NCBI RefSeq assembly: GCF_964340395.1
Contig: NC_135552.1
Location: forward strand, 1,557,001 to 1,621,000
DNA: 64,000 bases
Direction of reading: 5' to 3'
From: Glandiceps talaboti
Taxonomy: Eukaryota; Hemichordata; Enteropneusta; Spengelidae
The first letter of the stretch is position 1; every line of letters begins with the position of its first letter. This document shows, piece after piece, positions 13,001 through 22,778 of the stretch. The translations under genes and the position numbers were made by a program. The notes under the pieces were generated by a model. It worked only from the letters and a program-made list of their open reading frames with translations, did no database searches and was not told the origin of the DNA.

Positions 13001-15389
13001 TGGCTCTCTCTATATATAATTATATGTATTGTGCTTGTCTTGGCTCTCTCTATATAATTATATGTATTGTGCTTGTCTTGGCTCTCTCTATATAATTATA
13101 TGTATTGTGCTTGTCTTGGCTCTCTATATATAATTATATGTATTGTGCTTGTCTTGGCTCTCTCTATATAATTATATGTATTGTGCTTGTCTTGGCTCTC
13201 TATATATAATTATATGTATTGTGCTTGTCTTGGCTCTCTATATAATTATATGTATTGTGCTTGTCTTGGCTCTCTAATGGATAAATATCATATCAATTGT
13301 AATCTTTCTATTTCAGATATTTTCATGTATATAAACTTTCAATTTGGAATTTTGATTTTGTGGAAAAAACATTAATTGTATTTCACAATAGAAATTTTTC
13401 CAGTATTATTTCTATGAATACAGCCTAAAAATCAGGATTTGAGCTGTCAGGAAAATAATTCTTTTCAATTATTAAAGAGAGCTTATGAAAACGAGATGAC
13501 AACTAGAACGTCATCATTTTGCATCACACATCATCAAAAAATGCAGACATAAGAAGTTCAATTCTTGTAAGCGAGTTCCAGCAAGTTCTTGTAATTAATA
13601 GTTAGGCATAAAAACTCCTGTTTACCATCAAATTTCACCAAGAATTAATTCAAAATATACTTTAACTGATTTGTAAAGAATTAAGTGTGATTGCACCAGG
13701 ATGTACGAAAATCTATATCTGAAATACCTATGGTAAAGCTGAATACAGAGAATGACATGCAGACTAGAAACCATTTGTCGTTTTTGTCTCGTTCTCATAA
13801 GCTCTGCTTAATCTTGCTATGGCCAAAACTTGCTCGACAAGGCAGAAGTTCAAAGGTTAAGTTTTTCCACATTAAGGAACGTGAGCCTTTGCTCTTCAAA
13901 TGATCAGAAGTGCTCCACATAATACTGCATTATACGTTTTGGTGTTATACAGTTCTGTGTAACCATGGAAGTATTTATACTTAGTAATTCCATGGTGTAA
14001 TTTATTTGTTGGGAAATGTTCAGCGTCTTCAGTAAGGAATGGCTTAGTGTCACCGCGGTGGCAGTAGTCTCTCCAGTGAGGGCCGGCTACTGTCACTGGG
14101 GTGGTACTACTACTAGACTCGGCCATATTTTAATGTTGATTTGCGTATTTAAAATATGAACAAAAGGTGGACAAGAAAGGTAAAGGGTTCAATGTCCCTT
14201 GGTAAACCAGGGGTCGCAATAATGGCCTTTTACTTGCCCTGGGCAAGTAATTTCAAAGCTTGGGCAAGTTGTTTTGAAAAGTACTTGTCCCAAGGGGCAA
14301 GGAGAATTTCTTATGATTATTGATCAGGGATATGTTTTTGCCTGTGTTCATGCTATATACTTATCAGACACTGCACATGTCTGATAGGATTTTGGATACA
14401 TTGTATAACCATGGTGCCAACAAGTCTGGAAAATTATAACATTGTATCAATATTGAGAAGACATCTTTCTTGACTGATCACTTTTCAAAACAATCTGGAC
14501 CAGCTGTCCTTGAGGTACTTTGTTTACTCTATCAAGAAAACATACCTGGAATGACCAGTGACTCATTGAATATTGTTCATCAATAGTAAACTACTGCATG
14601 ATTTTTCAGGTTTTCGGTGTTTGAATCAACTGCAAATTTTACAACAGCCATTTTATTTGAAAATACTACTAGGAAAATATAAACAAATCATACTGGGAGA
14701 AAAATAGTTGGTGTGGATGAGGAAGGAAAGAAAATATATTGACATGGTGGAAAAGGAAATACTTAGAAAGATTTTACATCAGTGTTGAAATAAATGTTAA
14801 TTTTTATATTGATAGCTTACATGTATGAAAGTGATGAAAAAATTATTTTAACAACTACTTTTTATAAGTGAACAAAAAATTGTATGCTATGCTATAGTAT
14901 GAATATTAATTAGGCCATGAAAATTAATATTATTTAGGACACCTATTTATTGTGGAGAGAACTTTTCAGTACCCACAGAAACTTTCAAAGTGACATTTTT
15001 TGATAATAAACAAAAGAAAGCTCAATCAATCACAACAGTGCATTTGTAAGCCACACAAAAATACCCCACTATTTTGAATGGGCAAGCACTTTTTGATTTG
15101 GGCAAGTACTTTTTGTTTTCTACTTGTCCAGTGGACAAGCGAAATTTTTTCATTATTTCGACCCCTGTAAACTACGCACATGCAGTTGTTTGTCCGAAAT
15201 TTAATAGCATAACACCTAGTAATGAATCATGACCTCATTATGTAACGTCATGAAAGTTGAAAGTGGAAATAGTGATGTGGGACCAGGTCCTCTTACCTTA
15301 TCACTTCCAAACAATGACTTCAAATAGTAGAATACCATGACAACAAATAGTATCACTACCGCAATTACCGCCATGGCCAACGCGGCCAT
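2172..15389 (-). CDS. CYP20A1: CYP20A1, cytochrome P450 family 20 (first four coding exons; gene continues off the left edge)
   Basis: Orphan microsomal P450 whose substrate is not established; expected as an ER-anchored haem enzyme. Coding exons read on the minus strand: 15297-15389 (31 codons, start ATG, one hydrophobic membrane anchor), 11132-11202, 4730-4899 and 2172-2317, each with AG/GT borders and compatible phases, giving about 160 residues. Exon 2 carries the proline-hinge region (TGIPGM). Exon 3 has DGNL, then GSFHEFLVKLHSRYGPVASF, which closely resembles the vertebrate CYP20A1 segment of the same spacing. Exon 4 (ELFEFGKPLIG) follows in register with the family. The I-helix and the haem-binding cysteine exons lie beyond position 1. 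Introns are swollen by satellites and transposons: intron 1 is 4.1 kb, intron 2 6.2 kb, intron 3 2.4 kb. The identification is confident; only exon edges are predicted by eye. Confidence 0.9.
2970..4690 (-). mobile_element. Repeat family A copy with expanded AGAC minisatellite
   Basis: Minus-strand copy ending at 4690 with the TTAGTTGTGCTAAAAAA terminus and hairpin remnant. The microsatellite zone has become an array (4020-4617) of AGACAGAC plus TGTACATGTGTACGTATGCA units, about 12-13 copies of 44-52 bp. Its long open frames in several phases are a by-product of the repeat and are not genes. Confidence 0.55.
5344..7692. repeat. 25/31-bp satellite array, left block
   Basis: About 90 copies of a 25-bp unit built from TGTGCCATGTAGTGGACCTG plus TAAGC; many units carry an extra 6 bp (GTAAGTGTAAGC), giving 31 bp. 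Longer blocks are duplicated: the segment with GGATCTATAGGCTGTGTC recurs 258-260 bp apart (about 5790 and 6050), and the TTTCTATCAGCTG segment recurs about 216 bp apart (6366 and 6580). The right part (7300-7690) is more degenerate, with doubled CCATGTGTCATGT words. On the CYP20A1 sense strand each unit contains CTTACAG/GT. Confidence 0.85.
7700..9665. mobile_element. Transposon with arrays of a 20-bp perfect palindrome at both ends (1,966 bp)
   Basis: The element interrupts the 25-bp satellite with a 7-bp duplication, ATGGGCC, at 7693-7699 and 9666-9672. Its ends are inverted repeats of about 150 bp, imperfect outermost and nearly identical from GAACAGTTGCGGGGC inward. Within them the perfect palindrome AAGTGCTAGATCTAGCACTT occurs four times on the left (7740, 7775, 7810, 7845) and three times on the right (9536, 9571, 9606), spaced about 35 bp and separated by GTCAAAAAGTGGCG-like linkers. 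The interior has no convincing gene; the ORF at 8062-8292 contains internal repeats and no family signal. It looks like a non-autonomous DNA transposon, perhaps hAT-like, but the family is unknown. Confidence 0.7.
9666..10410. repeat. 25-bp satellite array, right block
   Basis: Continuation of the array at 5344-7692 after the inserted transposon, in the same orientation, with degenerate units (CCATGTGTCATGT) near the junction, as at the left junction. This shows one array split by insertion. Confidence 0.85.
10479..11004 (-). mobile_element. Repeat family C copy, two core units
   Basis: Same family as 37023-38476 in opposite orientation: TAGTTCCCGC at the left, the hairpin with GGACTTTGTCCGGCGGGGAC at the right, and an ACGG microsatellite near 10935-10960. 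It has only about two core units. It lies in CYP20A1 intron 2. Confidence 0.65.
11283..13276. repeat. 36/38/40-bp satellite array in CYP20A1 intron 1
   Basis: About 52 units with the invariant core ATTATATGTATTGTGCTTGT + CTTGG and a variable CT(n)TA(n) linker; units differ by steps of 2 bp. A block of about 310 bp is duplicated almost exactly (11979-12288 and 12289-12598), giving higher-order structure. It starts about 80 bp from coding exon 2 (11132-11202). Confidence 0.85.
13290..13890. other. CYP20A1 intron 1, unique sequence
   Basis: AT-rich sequence between the satellite and the nested small ORF. I see no gene or repeat; a second exon of the nested ORF, if it has one, would lie here. 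Confidence 0.3.
13896..14126 (-). CDS. Small unidentified protein nested in CYP20A1 intron 1; weak resemblance to ATP-synthase DAPIT/subunit k
   Basis: A 76-codon minus-strand ORF starting at an ATG in purine context (AATATGG). It has a hydrophilic N-terminus (MAESSSSTTPVTVAGPHWRD), a central HHGITKYKYFHGYT segment and a hydrophobic end (YNAVLCGALLII). The order G-I-x-K-x-x-Y-F-x-x-Y-T followed by a short hydrophobic helix recalls the small mitochondrial DAPIT family (ATP5MK/USMG5), but I see only scattered identities and the usual basic C-terminal tail is absent. The ORF may be one exon: a GTATAA or GTATTA donor lies just before the stop. It is on the same strand as CYP20A1. Composition is more coding-like than its surroundings, but function is unproven; it could also be an alternative exon or a retrocopy. 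Confidence 0.4.
   Translation of the reverse strand: MAESSSSTTPVTVAGPHWRDYCHRGDTKPFLTEDAEHFPTNKLHHGITKYKYFHGYTELYNTKTYNAVLCGALLII
14208..15167. mobile_element. hAT-like non-autonomous element with hairpin subtermini (960 bp)
   Basis: The ends are CAGGGGTCGCAATAATG at 14208 and, inverted from 15167, CAGGGGTCGAAATAATG; TAAAC flanks both sides. Just inside each end are hairpin words of the CTTGCCC/GGGCAAG type. Ends starting CAGGG are typical of hAT elements, though an 8-bp duplication is not evident. The AT-rich interior contains no transposase. Confidence 0.6.
15297..15389 (-). other. CYP20A1: CYP20A1 coding exon 1
   Basis: The ATG at 15387-15389 opens a 31-codon exon rich in A, V, I, L and F, the typical N-terminal ER signal anchor of a microsomal P450. 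It ends in frame at a GTAAGA donor (15291-15296). The exon is too short to appear in a length-filtered ORF list. The 150 bp upstream have several CpGs and no obvious TATA box; this is where the transcription start should lie. Confidence 0.8.
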
Positions 15390-15761
15390 CTTGATATTTG
15401 TAATGTTACAGTTTGTTTGGCCCTACAATTTCCAAGGACTGCACTGATCCAGCTTCACGATCATATGCATAACATTGTCCGCCCGTCCGTCTAGACGAAC
15501 GATACACCGTACCGCACTATGTCCTATGGATAGTGTGTGACCAACAGCCATGTATTGGTGGGTCAAAATGACTGTACAGGAGAGAGTATGTACAATAGAA
15601 CACGGCTAGCTAGCGCTAGTAATGTATGTTGCACTTCACTGCACTGCCAAGTACTTAAACCGTTTAGCAGATATAACGTACGCATTGATTGGCTGTTACG
15701 AATGGGACTTAAACGATGTTACGCAGGTTATGGTGCGCGTTTCCTGCCCACGTACCTCTTA

Positions 15762-16750
15762 AGGCTGCTTTCACAAAAACTTGTTAGGGGGGGGGGGGGG
15801 TCGGGAGATTTTTTGTAAAACCCTAATTTTTTTTCAAGTACCCCCCTGCCATATTCCAAAATTTTTCAAGTACCCCCCCTGCCAAAGCCCCAAATATTTC
15901 AAGTACCCCCCCCCCCTACCCGAATAAATTTTCAAATACCCCCACCCGAATAATTTTTTTTTGGAATACTCTTCCTGTGCATTAACATTCCATACCAAGT
16001 ACAAAACTGTACATAATACTTTGTCCATTATATATATAATTAATTTGTATATTGTGTGTATATACACAAACACCAATTAAAACAAAATGTTATGTTAACC
16101 AGTGCATTGCCTTTCCAAAAAACAACATATACTTGTAAATGAATTACACTTTGAATAACTCTTGTAAAATGATCAGCAGACCAACTGAGTCTTTGTTTTC
16201 TGTTCAATATTGTATTAGTACATTATACTAGTAGTGTTACAGTTGAATGTCTTTTTAGTTGTATTTGCAAATATTGTGATGCACATGTTATCTAAAGAGA
16301 GTTTTATACTGTATTGTTCCAGTTCAGTTTCCTAAATGTGTGCTAAAAGAAATCAAATTGGTCTAAATAACACTGAAAAAACTCTTGATAAAATGCATTG
16401 CCATGTATCCCGTTCTTGTTTGATGTAAATTAGTTCAATATAATGTCAAAAGAAAATAAATGTATGACTCAAAAATGCCAGCCACATTTCATCTAACAGA
16501 ATAGGAATCAAGTGATATATATTAGTGGTAATGATAATTAAGATGTCCCTATTATCATAGTAATTGTATATTTTAATGAACCTGGTAATACATTTACCTT
16601 GTAAGAGCCTGATTATTGGACTGGTTTTGAAGTTAGATTACAAAGGTGAATGCAGGATTCTAAACAAAGTCTCAGAATGTGTTTATTTAAATTTTTGATT
16701 TCCAAGTGGTAGCTCTCCTTCCAGATCTTGTGTATATAAACATGGCATTG

Positions 16751-16813
<63 letters not shown>

Positions 16814-18042
16814 GACCCAATTTCTCCTTCAACTTCATCAGAGTTGGAACTAGCTGTATCATCATTCTCACTGTCACTGTCATCAGATGACAAATCACTC
16901 TCACTTTCTTTAGATTGATAATAGTGGCATCTTACAGCCTCAACTTTGTCTATTTTGTGCATTCCTGCCACAGCTGGAATTTCATAGTTGGAAAGGTACT
17001 TATCAAGTTCTTTCACTTTCAATTTGGAAATGTCACCGTTTCTGACAAGCGCATCCCAGTCATATTCATCAAATTTTTTTCAGCACGTTGCTCCCTTTCT
17101 TTCATTCTTTTTCTTTCCCTCATAGAGGCAAGTGTTCTCTGTTGTTCTAAATGAAGGATTGCTCCCTTTAATATCTCTTTCTTGACACACAGTTTCTTGC
17201 TCAATTCGTCAAGTTTCTCAACATTTTTACTTGACACTAACCCTTTACTATACAGGTGTTTTAGTTGTGCACGGGGTTGGAAGTCATCTGGTGGTCTTTC
17301 ACTACCATCATCTCTTGTTAATGGTGTTGAGAATACATCCATATAGTGTCAAAGTTTATTTATATTTACAAGTAATAGTATATTCATGCAAAGTTGAAAA
17401 GTATGTGCAAAAAACTTATTTTACTTTTTCTCTGTTAACTCAGCTTGTGAGATATTGTCTTCTGTTTCACATGTAGCAGACGTTGCCAATATGCTAATTT
17501 TAGGAAATATTTAGAATGTGTTATTAAAAGTTTGTGTTCAAAATTATAGTCATATCTATAGGATGAAAAAATACCTTGCACAGAAGTTTTTGATACTTGT
17601 CAAGTATGTTTTAGTGCAGGTGCATCTTTTACATTTTGATGGCAGGCTGAGATGAACCTTTTCCAACTCTTTTTTTTTTAACTTCCAAGAGCTGCAAATG
17701 TAAAATGCTGTCTGTCATATTTGTCTGTCATTTAATACTAGTAAGAATTTACATGAAAAAGTTACATATCATTGTGATAACCACAAACCAAAACACAGTC
17801 ATGTCACAAAGAGTATTTTCAGTACAGTGTAAAGGTAATTTCACACATTAAATGAACCAAATTTCAGTAGATAGTAGTGTACATGAAAGACACTGGTATT
17901 TTCAGACAAAAAACAATCTGTACCACTCAATTTGCCCATTTCAATTTATCATTACATTAACAGTTTATTAAAAGAAAATTAAAATTTGACTGTTTTTGTT
18001 TTTCATTTTACTAACTTGTGAGCAACTGTTGTTTGTAGCCGC

Positions 18043-18079
<37 letters not shown>

Positions 18080-18282
18080 GAAAAAGGAAGACCAACATTT
18101 TAAAAGCTTATTTTCCCATGTTTGAAAAGTCATGATGTCAATTTATTTTCAGGTACCCCCCCCCTACAACCCATAACATTTTTTCAGGTACCCCCCCACA
18201 CACTATCCATATATTTTCAAGTCCCCCCCCCCTAAAATCTCCCGACCCCCCCCCCCCTAACAAGTTTTTGTGAAAGCAGCCT
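15762..18282. mobile_element. TIR transposon with poly-G/C tracts (2.5 kb), carrying the SAP-like ORF
   Basis: Termini are near-identical inverted repeats of about 49 bp: AGGCTGCTTTCACAAAAACT at 15762 is repeated inverted at 18282, followed inward by a G-run of 12 or more and TCGGGAGATTTT. Inside both ends are short same-orientation repeats of the type TTCAAGTACCCCC or TTCAGGTACCCCC (three on the left, three on the right). The interior contains the SAP-like ORF and a TGTTGT microsatellite near 18045. No canonical transposase motif is visible and no perfect target-site duplication is clear (TTA left, AAA right). Superfamily unknown. Confidence 0.65.
16687..17342 (-). pseudogene. Frameshifted SAP-like, acidic-tail protein carried by a TIR element
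   Basis: Two minus-strand frames join into one protein if a single base is restored in a run of seven A at about 17079-17085. The first frame (from ATG 17342) is basic and helical (LKHLYSKGLVSS, MRERKRMKEREQRAE). The second continues EYDWDALVRNGDISKLKVKE and LDKYLSNYE, a helix-extended-helix pattern like SAP DNA-binding modules, then a run of about 20 aspartates encoded by a TCATCA microsatellite, and a TRSGRRATTWK tail. An in-frame stop sits just upstream of the ATG. Similar modules occur in uncharacterised transposon-linked proteins of invertebrates (recollection, not a search). The ORF lies between the terminal inverted repeats of the element at 15762-18282, so it is probably cargo or the remains of the element's own gene. 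The frameshift may be real decay or a sequencing error in the homopolymer. Confidence 0.6.
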
Positions 18283-18472
18283 AAACATGCTAAACGTTCC
18301 GGATTCATTGGATTGGGTCATCGCAGGGTCATCACACGTGCATATATTGGTCACACATATTGATTAGGCCAAAAAATAAAAGGATTCGTTTCTTGTCCTC
18401 GCGCGCGTCATCTAAACTCATGCGCGTCACACGTTTTTATTTCATTTTCCCGTTTTCGCCAACATCTACTTA

Positions 18473-20233
18473 GGGACCGGTCAGTTTCTTCGGCCGGGGG
18501 GGCCGCCGGTGGATTGGGAGGGGGTCATCCTGTTTTTGAAATTGGCAGTTGGGGGGGGGGGGGGGTCATGCTGTTTTCAAAATTGTGGATGGGGGGGGGT
18601 CATTGTGTTTTGGATTGTGATGGAAGAAAAAAATCCTTTTTCTACAATGGCATATAGCCTTGTCTGAAATGTGGTACATGTAAATATTTGTTCTTCTCCC
18701 TGTTTCTTACATGAATTCTTTAATATTACTTATTAGTTCAAGCATAACTAAATATGACATGTATTACCTAGCGACCACACTAGTTACAGAACATGTCATG
18801 TAAATGCTTGGCTGTTTCACAATCAGTGCTTCACTTATATTGCACTTTGGGGTAAAAGTGAACTTGAAGGTTTCGTAATGGTAATTTTCATAGATAGTTT
18901 ATAAAAGAAGTTAATCTAAAATGTTCCCTACTCGTCACTATGAACTTGTCAGAAGGGATTAATACACTTTCTATTTTGGACACTACGTGTTATTGACACT
19001 ACAAATCACCACATCTCATCAGATTCCAGTTTCTATTATACACTAGGTATGACCACCTAAAGTTCTCGAACATACCGGTGACTTTACTATACATGCAATA
19101 TCAATGCCACTATACCAATGTTACGGGGCCACTGGTTTTTATGTGACATGGGAAACTCATTTAAAACTTACATTTACGTTAGCTATTAGCTCAAAGGCTA
19201 TGAATAACCTAAACATTGCCTTAATAGAATAAAAAAACTGCAGATCTGCCAGGGGGAAAACCCCCAAGGACTCCCTCATTCCCAGAGGTCACTCATGCAT
19301 TCAACCAACACTCAGATGCACCAACAACCCTTTTACTGTCATAATGGTATTAAACTTTTCTTAAATATTTTCACCCAATTCTAATTTGAGATGATAGTCT
19401 TTTAAAGATGTGAAATGTTTGCCAAGGTAGTCTAAAATTGCCTTAAATTCCAAATCTACCCTACCAATGATACTACCATTAGATGTGCTGACCTTTACTA
19501 CATGTATATAATGATGCCATTTAACTGTTTAAGAACATATTTCAACCCTATGTAAGTTATAAAGAATAGTTTCTGATACTTGATGTTGCTGTCTTGTAAA
19601 GCATGGATTGAGTTATTGCTTGAATAGCCTAGAAATTGGCTTTGAGAGTAAAAATCCTCCAGGGCTTCTAGAGGGAGACCCCCTTGGAACCCCCCCCCCC
19701 ACACACACACACATGAGGTGGACATATCCCAGTCTCAAGCTCTTCCCCTCTTAGTTTACTGTCAAGATGCTATCAATTTATATTCAAAAGTATTTCAACC
19801 CTGTAAAACCTCCAGGGCTTCTAGGGGGAGAGTCCCTAGGACTCCCCCCCCATAAGAGATATACATATTCCCTGCTCAAAGCTTTTCCATACCTTTCACT
19901 GTCAAGATGCTATTAAACTCCTTTTGGAATACATTTACCCTGTGTAGTCAATAACTATAATTATGATAGTGCTAACCCAGGATCTTATAAAGTAGATGCA
20001 AGACAGTCAAGCAGTCCACACTGAGTCACGATAAAAAAATAGTCATGTGAATATTATATATATATGGGGGGGGGGGGGGGTCATCATGTTTTAGAATTAA
20101 GTGATGGGGGGGGGGGATCAGCCTGTTTTTGGTTTTACAGATAGGGGGGGGGGGGGGGGGGGTCAGTGACTTTTTGTCGGCCCAATTTAAGAATACACCC
20201 CCCCCCCCCAGGCTGAATAAACTGACCGGTTCC
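18473..20233. mobile_element. Second G-tract TIR element (1.76 kb), TTA target duplication, non-coding
   Basis: Left end GGGACCGGTCAGTTTCTTCG (18473) pairs with an inverted right end ending at 20233 (GGAACCGGTCAGTTTATTC read from the right). TTA flanks both sides (18470-18472 and 20234-20236), a 3-bp duplication like that of PIF/Harbinger elements. Both subterminal regions contain G-runs followed by GTCATnnTGTTTT words; the longest G-run is 19 (20144-20162). The centre has three diverged copies of a segment with CCAGGGCTTCTAG and GTCAAGATGCTAT words (near 19236, 19655 and 19806). No protein is visible. Confidence 0.6.
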
Positions 20234-20510
20234 TTAGTACTTCCATGTTGATGGCGAACCCAAACAGTTTGAGAAGTACAGAAGAGAGGTTGTAAAACAA
20301 ACAGTTTACAATGCATGTAGTTTACTTTCAGAGTTCAATAAATGTTATTAATCGTTCAGGGCAGCTTCAGTAGTAATATCACGTATGTGATAGCGTAATC
20401 AAGGGAGCCGTCATTATTTATGACCGGGGGGGGTGTGTCGGAGGAATTGCTTCGAAAATCCATAAAATTTGAGGTGACCCCCCCACGTACCTGGCTTGAA
20501 TTTTTTCGTA

Positions 20511-20539
20511 CCCCCCCCCCCCCCCCCCCCCCCCCCCCC
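20511..20539. repeat. Run of 29 C
   Basis: Uninterrupted C29, followed within 30 bp by another C-run of 13. The surrounding 20425-20580 segment (GGGGGGGTGTGTCGG and CCCGACACAA) looks like a remnant of a third G-tract element next to the two described above. Exact length is error-prone in sequencing. Confidence 0.6.
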
Positions 20540-20979
20540 GACACAATTTTTTTTTAATAACCCCCCCCCCCCTCACCATTTTACAGTCAACATAACTCAT
20601 TAACTGTTAATGATGCTACACACATTATACAAATTGAGCCATTGGAACACCGGCATCACATGCACACACACTCACACACATGTATACATATGCATACATA
20701 CGTACCGATCTGATTAAAATCCGAGGTAGATGTCGGCTAATCCATTGCTATTTTACCTTCGTTATTTTGCCTGAATTGACTTTCGTGGTACATGTTTACG
20801 TTTTTATCCTGATCGCAGAGGAGGCGATCAGGATAAAAAGAGGAGATAAAGAGGAGGCGATCAGGATAAAAACGTAAATAAAGAATTTGACTTAAAATTG
20901 TATTTTCATTCTGTGACCATCAGTTGGCTTTGAAATCTCACGTGATCAGGAAGTGCATGATAATGAGGTAGAATAGAAA

Positions 20980-21853
20980 AATGAAATGAGACAAATTGAC
21001 GTGCATATGTATGCCATAGTATGTTGCCCCTGTACCAAGTTTGAACAAGTCATTGAGAATGACAAAGTGCCCGCTATAATTGGGTTTTAAGGAATTATCA
21101 TTACTCTGATCACGCAACAACATTTGTGAACCTAAAACAAACAGACTTAGATATAATGTGTGTGCTTGTTGGACATGGAATATGCCTCCAACAATAAAGG
21201 ATTGGTTGGGTATGGGGATCATATCACGATGAAAATGGAGTCTGAGTTATGGCTTTGGACATGGAAAATTCACAAACAAAATGGCTGCCAGGCAGCCATA
21301 TTGGATCGTATCACAACAAACATGGATATGCAGATGTATGTCATAAAACACTGTCCTAATACCAACTTTGAATGAGATCTGTTTAAGCATGTCTGAGTTA
21401 TGGCTTTGGACATGGAGAATTCACAAACAAAATGGCTGCCAGGTAGCCATATTGGATTGTATCACGACGAAAATGGATATGCACATGTATGTCATAGAAC
21501 ACTGTCCTAATACCAACTTTGAATGAGATCTGTTAAAGCATGTCTGAGTTATGGCTTTAGACATGGAAAATTCGCAAACAAAATGGCTGCTAGGCGGCCA
21601 TATTGGATCGTATCATAAAACAAATTGACGTGCATATGTATGCCATAGTATGTTGCCCCTGTACCAAGTTTGAAAAAAATCGGTCCTGGCATCTCCAAGA
21701 AACGGCTGCGGACGGACGGACGGACGGACGGACAGACAGAACCCAATCCATAAGTCCCCGTTCCGGACTTCGTCCGCGGGGACTAAAAAAAATCAGTCCA
21801 GGAAACCTGGATGGACGGATGGAACCCAATCCACAAGTCCCGGCGGGGACTAA
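20980..21853 (-). mobile_element. Repeat family C cluster (three core units plus end fragments)
   Basis: The main copy spans about 21066-21784 with an ACGG microsatellite (21711-21735) and the end hairpin at 21752-21784. A partial core precedes it (20990-21060) and a second end fragment follows (21785-21853). The cluster is flanked by 110-bp direct repeats at 20880-20992 and 22042-22153, outside the family itself. Confidence 0.6.
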
Positions 21854-22150
21854 TGATGTGCCTATTAATGAAATCATGAATGTTGCTGGCTGGAATTCTA
21901 GTTGTACTTTCGCTAGGTTTTATGACAAACCTGTAACTAATGATGACAACTTTCCACATAAGTGTTAAATGTTGGTGTTATGAACCAGATAAACCTTTGA
22001 TGACTATTAATTAGGTAGAATGGGTCACCGAGTTAAATCAAAGAATTTGACTTGATAAATTGTATTTTCATTCTGTGACCATCAGTTGGCTTTGAAATCT
22101 CACGTGATCAAGAAGTGCATGATAATGAGGTAGAATAGAAAAATTAAATG

Positions 22151-22392
22151 AGACTTACCTGGAATTGAAGTTTATTTGATATGCTACCGACTTATCTCAA
22201 GCACTGAGTAATTACGTGCCCAAAGCCCGGATGGAAATAACCCACCCACAATTATCATGTACATCAATCCTGATGTGCACAGAATATACTTTCAAGGCTG
22301 AAGATTACATCACCACAACACTATCTAATGTAATCAACTCAGTCCTCGAGATAATTTGGTAGACTTTCACACTTAAACTTCCAGGTAAGTCT
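22151..22392. repeat. Short inverted-repeat-bounded segment (242 bp)
   Basis: AGACTTACCTGGAA (22151-22164) and TTCCAGGTAAGTCT (22379-22392) are perfect inverse ends. The middle is unique sequence. It may be a small MITE; its right end resembles a plus-strand splice donor (CAGGTAAGT) by chance. Confidence 0.4.
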
Positions 22393-22473
22393 TGTTTATT
22401 TTTTCTAATTTCCGTATTCCCGAGACTCCGTCTATTGAAGAGTTTGATATATATATATATATATACATATTCT

Positions 22474-22538
22474 GATTTGTTACATTGGCAATACTAACCC
22501 TCAATATCCAAGCAGTGTTTTCATTAAGAACAATTATA
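22474..22538 (-). repeat. 65-bp block duplicated from (or into) RPL15 last intron
   Basis: Matches 23444-23508 with a single mismatch, in the same orientation. Both copies start GATTTGTTACATTGGC and end ACAATTATA. This copy is downstream of RPL15, inside AT-repeat sequence; the other is in the last RPL15 intron. Strong conservation of only 65 bp suggests either recent duplication or a small functional unit such as an intronic RNA; no C/D box pair is evident. Confidence 0.5.
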
Positions 22539-22553
22539 TATATATATATAGAA

Positions 22554-22586
<33 letters not shown>

Positions 22587-22778
22587 TTTGTCAACCTCAT
22601 CGCTGCACTCTAAACAAACGGAATGAACTTGTGTTGTCGTGTAGGCATAGACATAAATCATTATTGCAGAACAATTAACTATGCAAATACGCTATGTTAC
22701 TCGGTAGATATTCCCTGTTAGGAACATTGGAATAATAGAATTTAACGGTAAGGAAACGCAGATACTATATTCCATTCT

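Noticed and set aside
16748-16812. Poly-Ser ORF on the plus strand
   Set aside because: Shadow of the TCATCA microsatellite that encodes poly-Asp on the minus strand.
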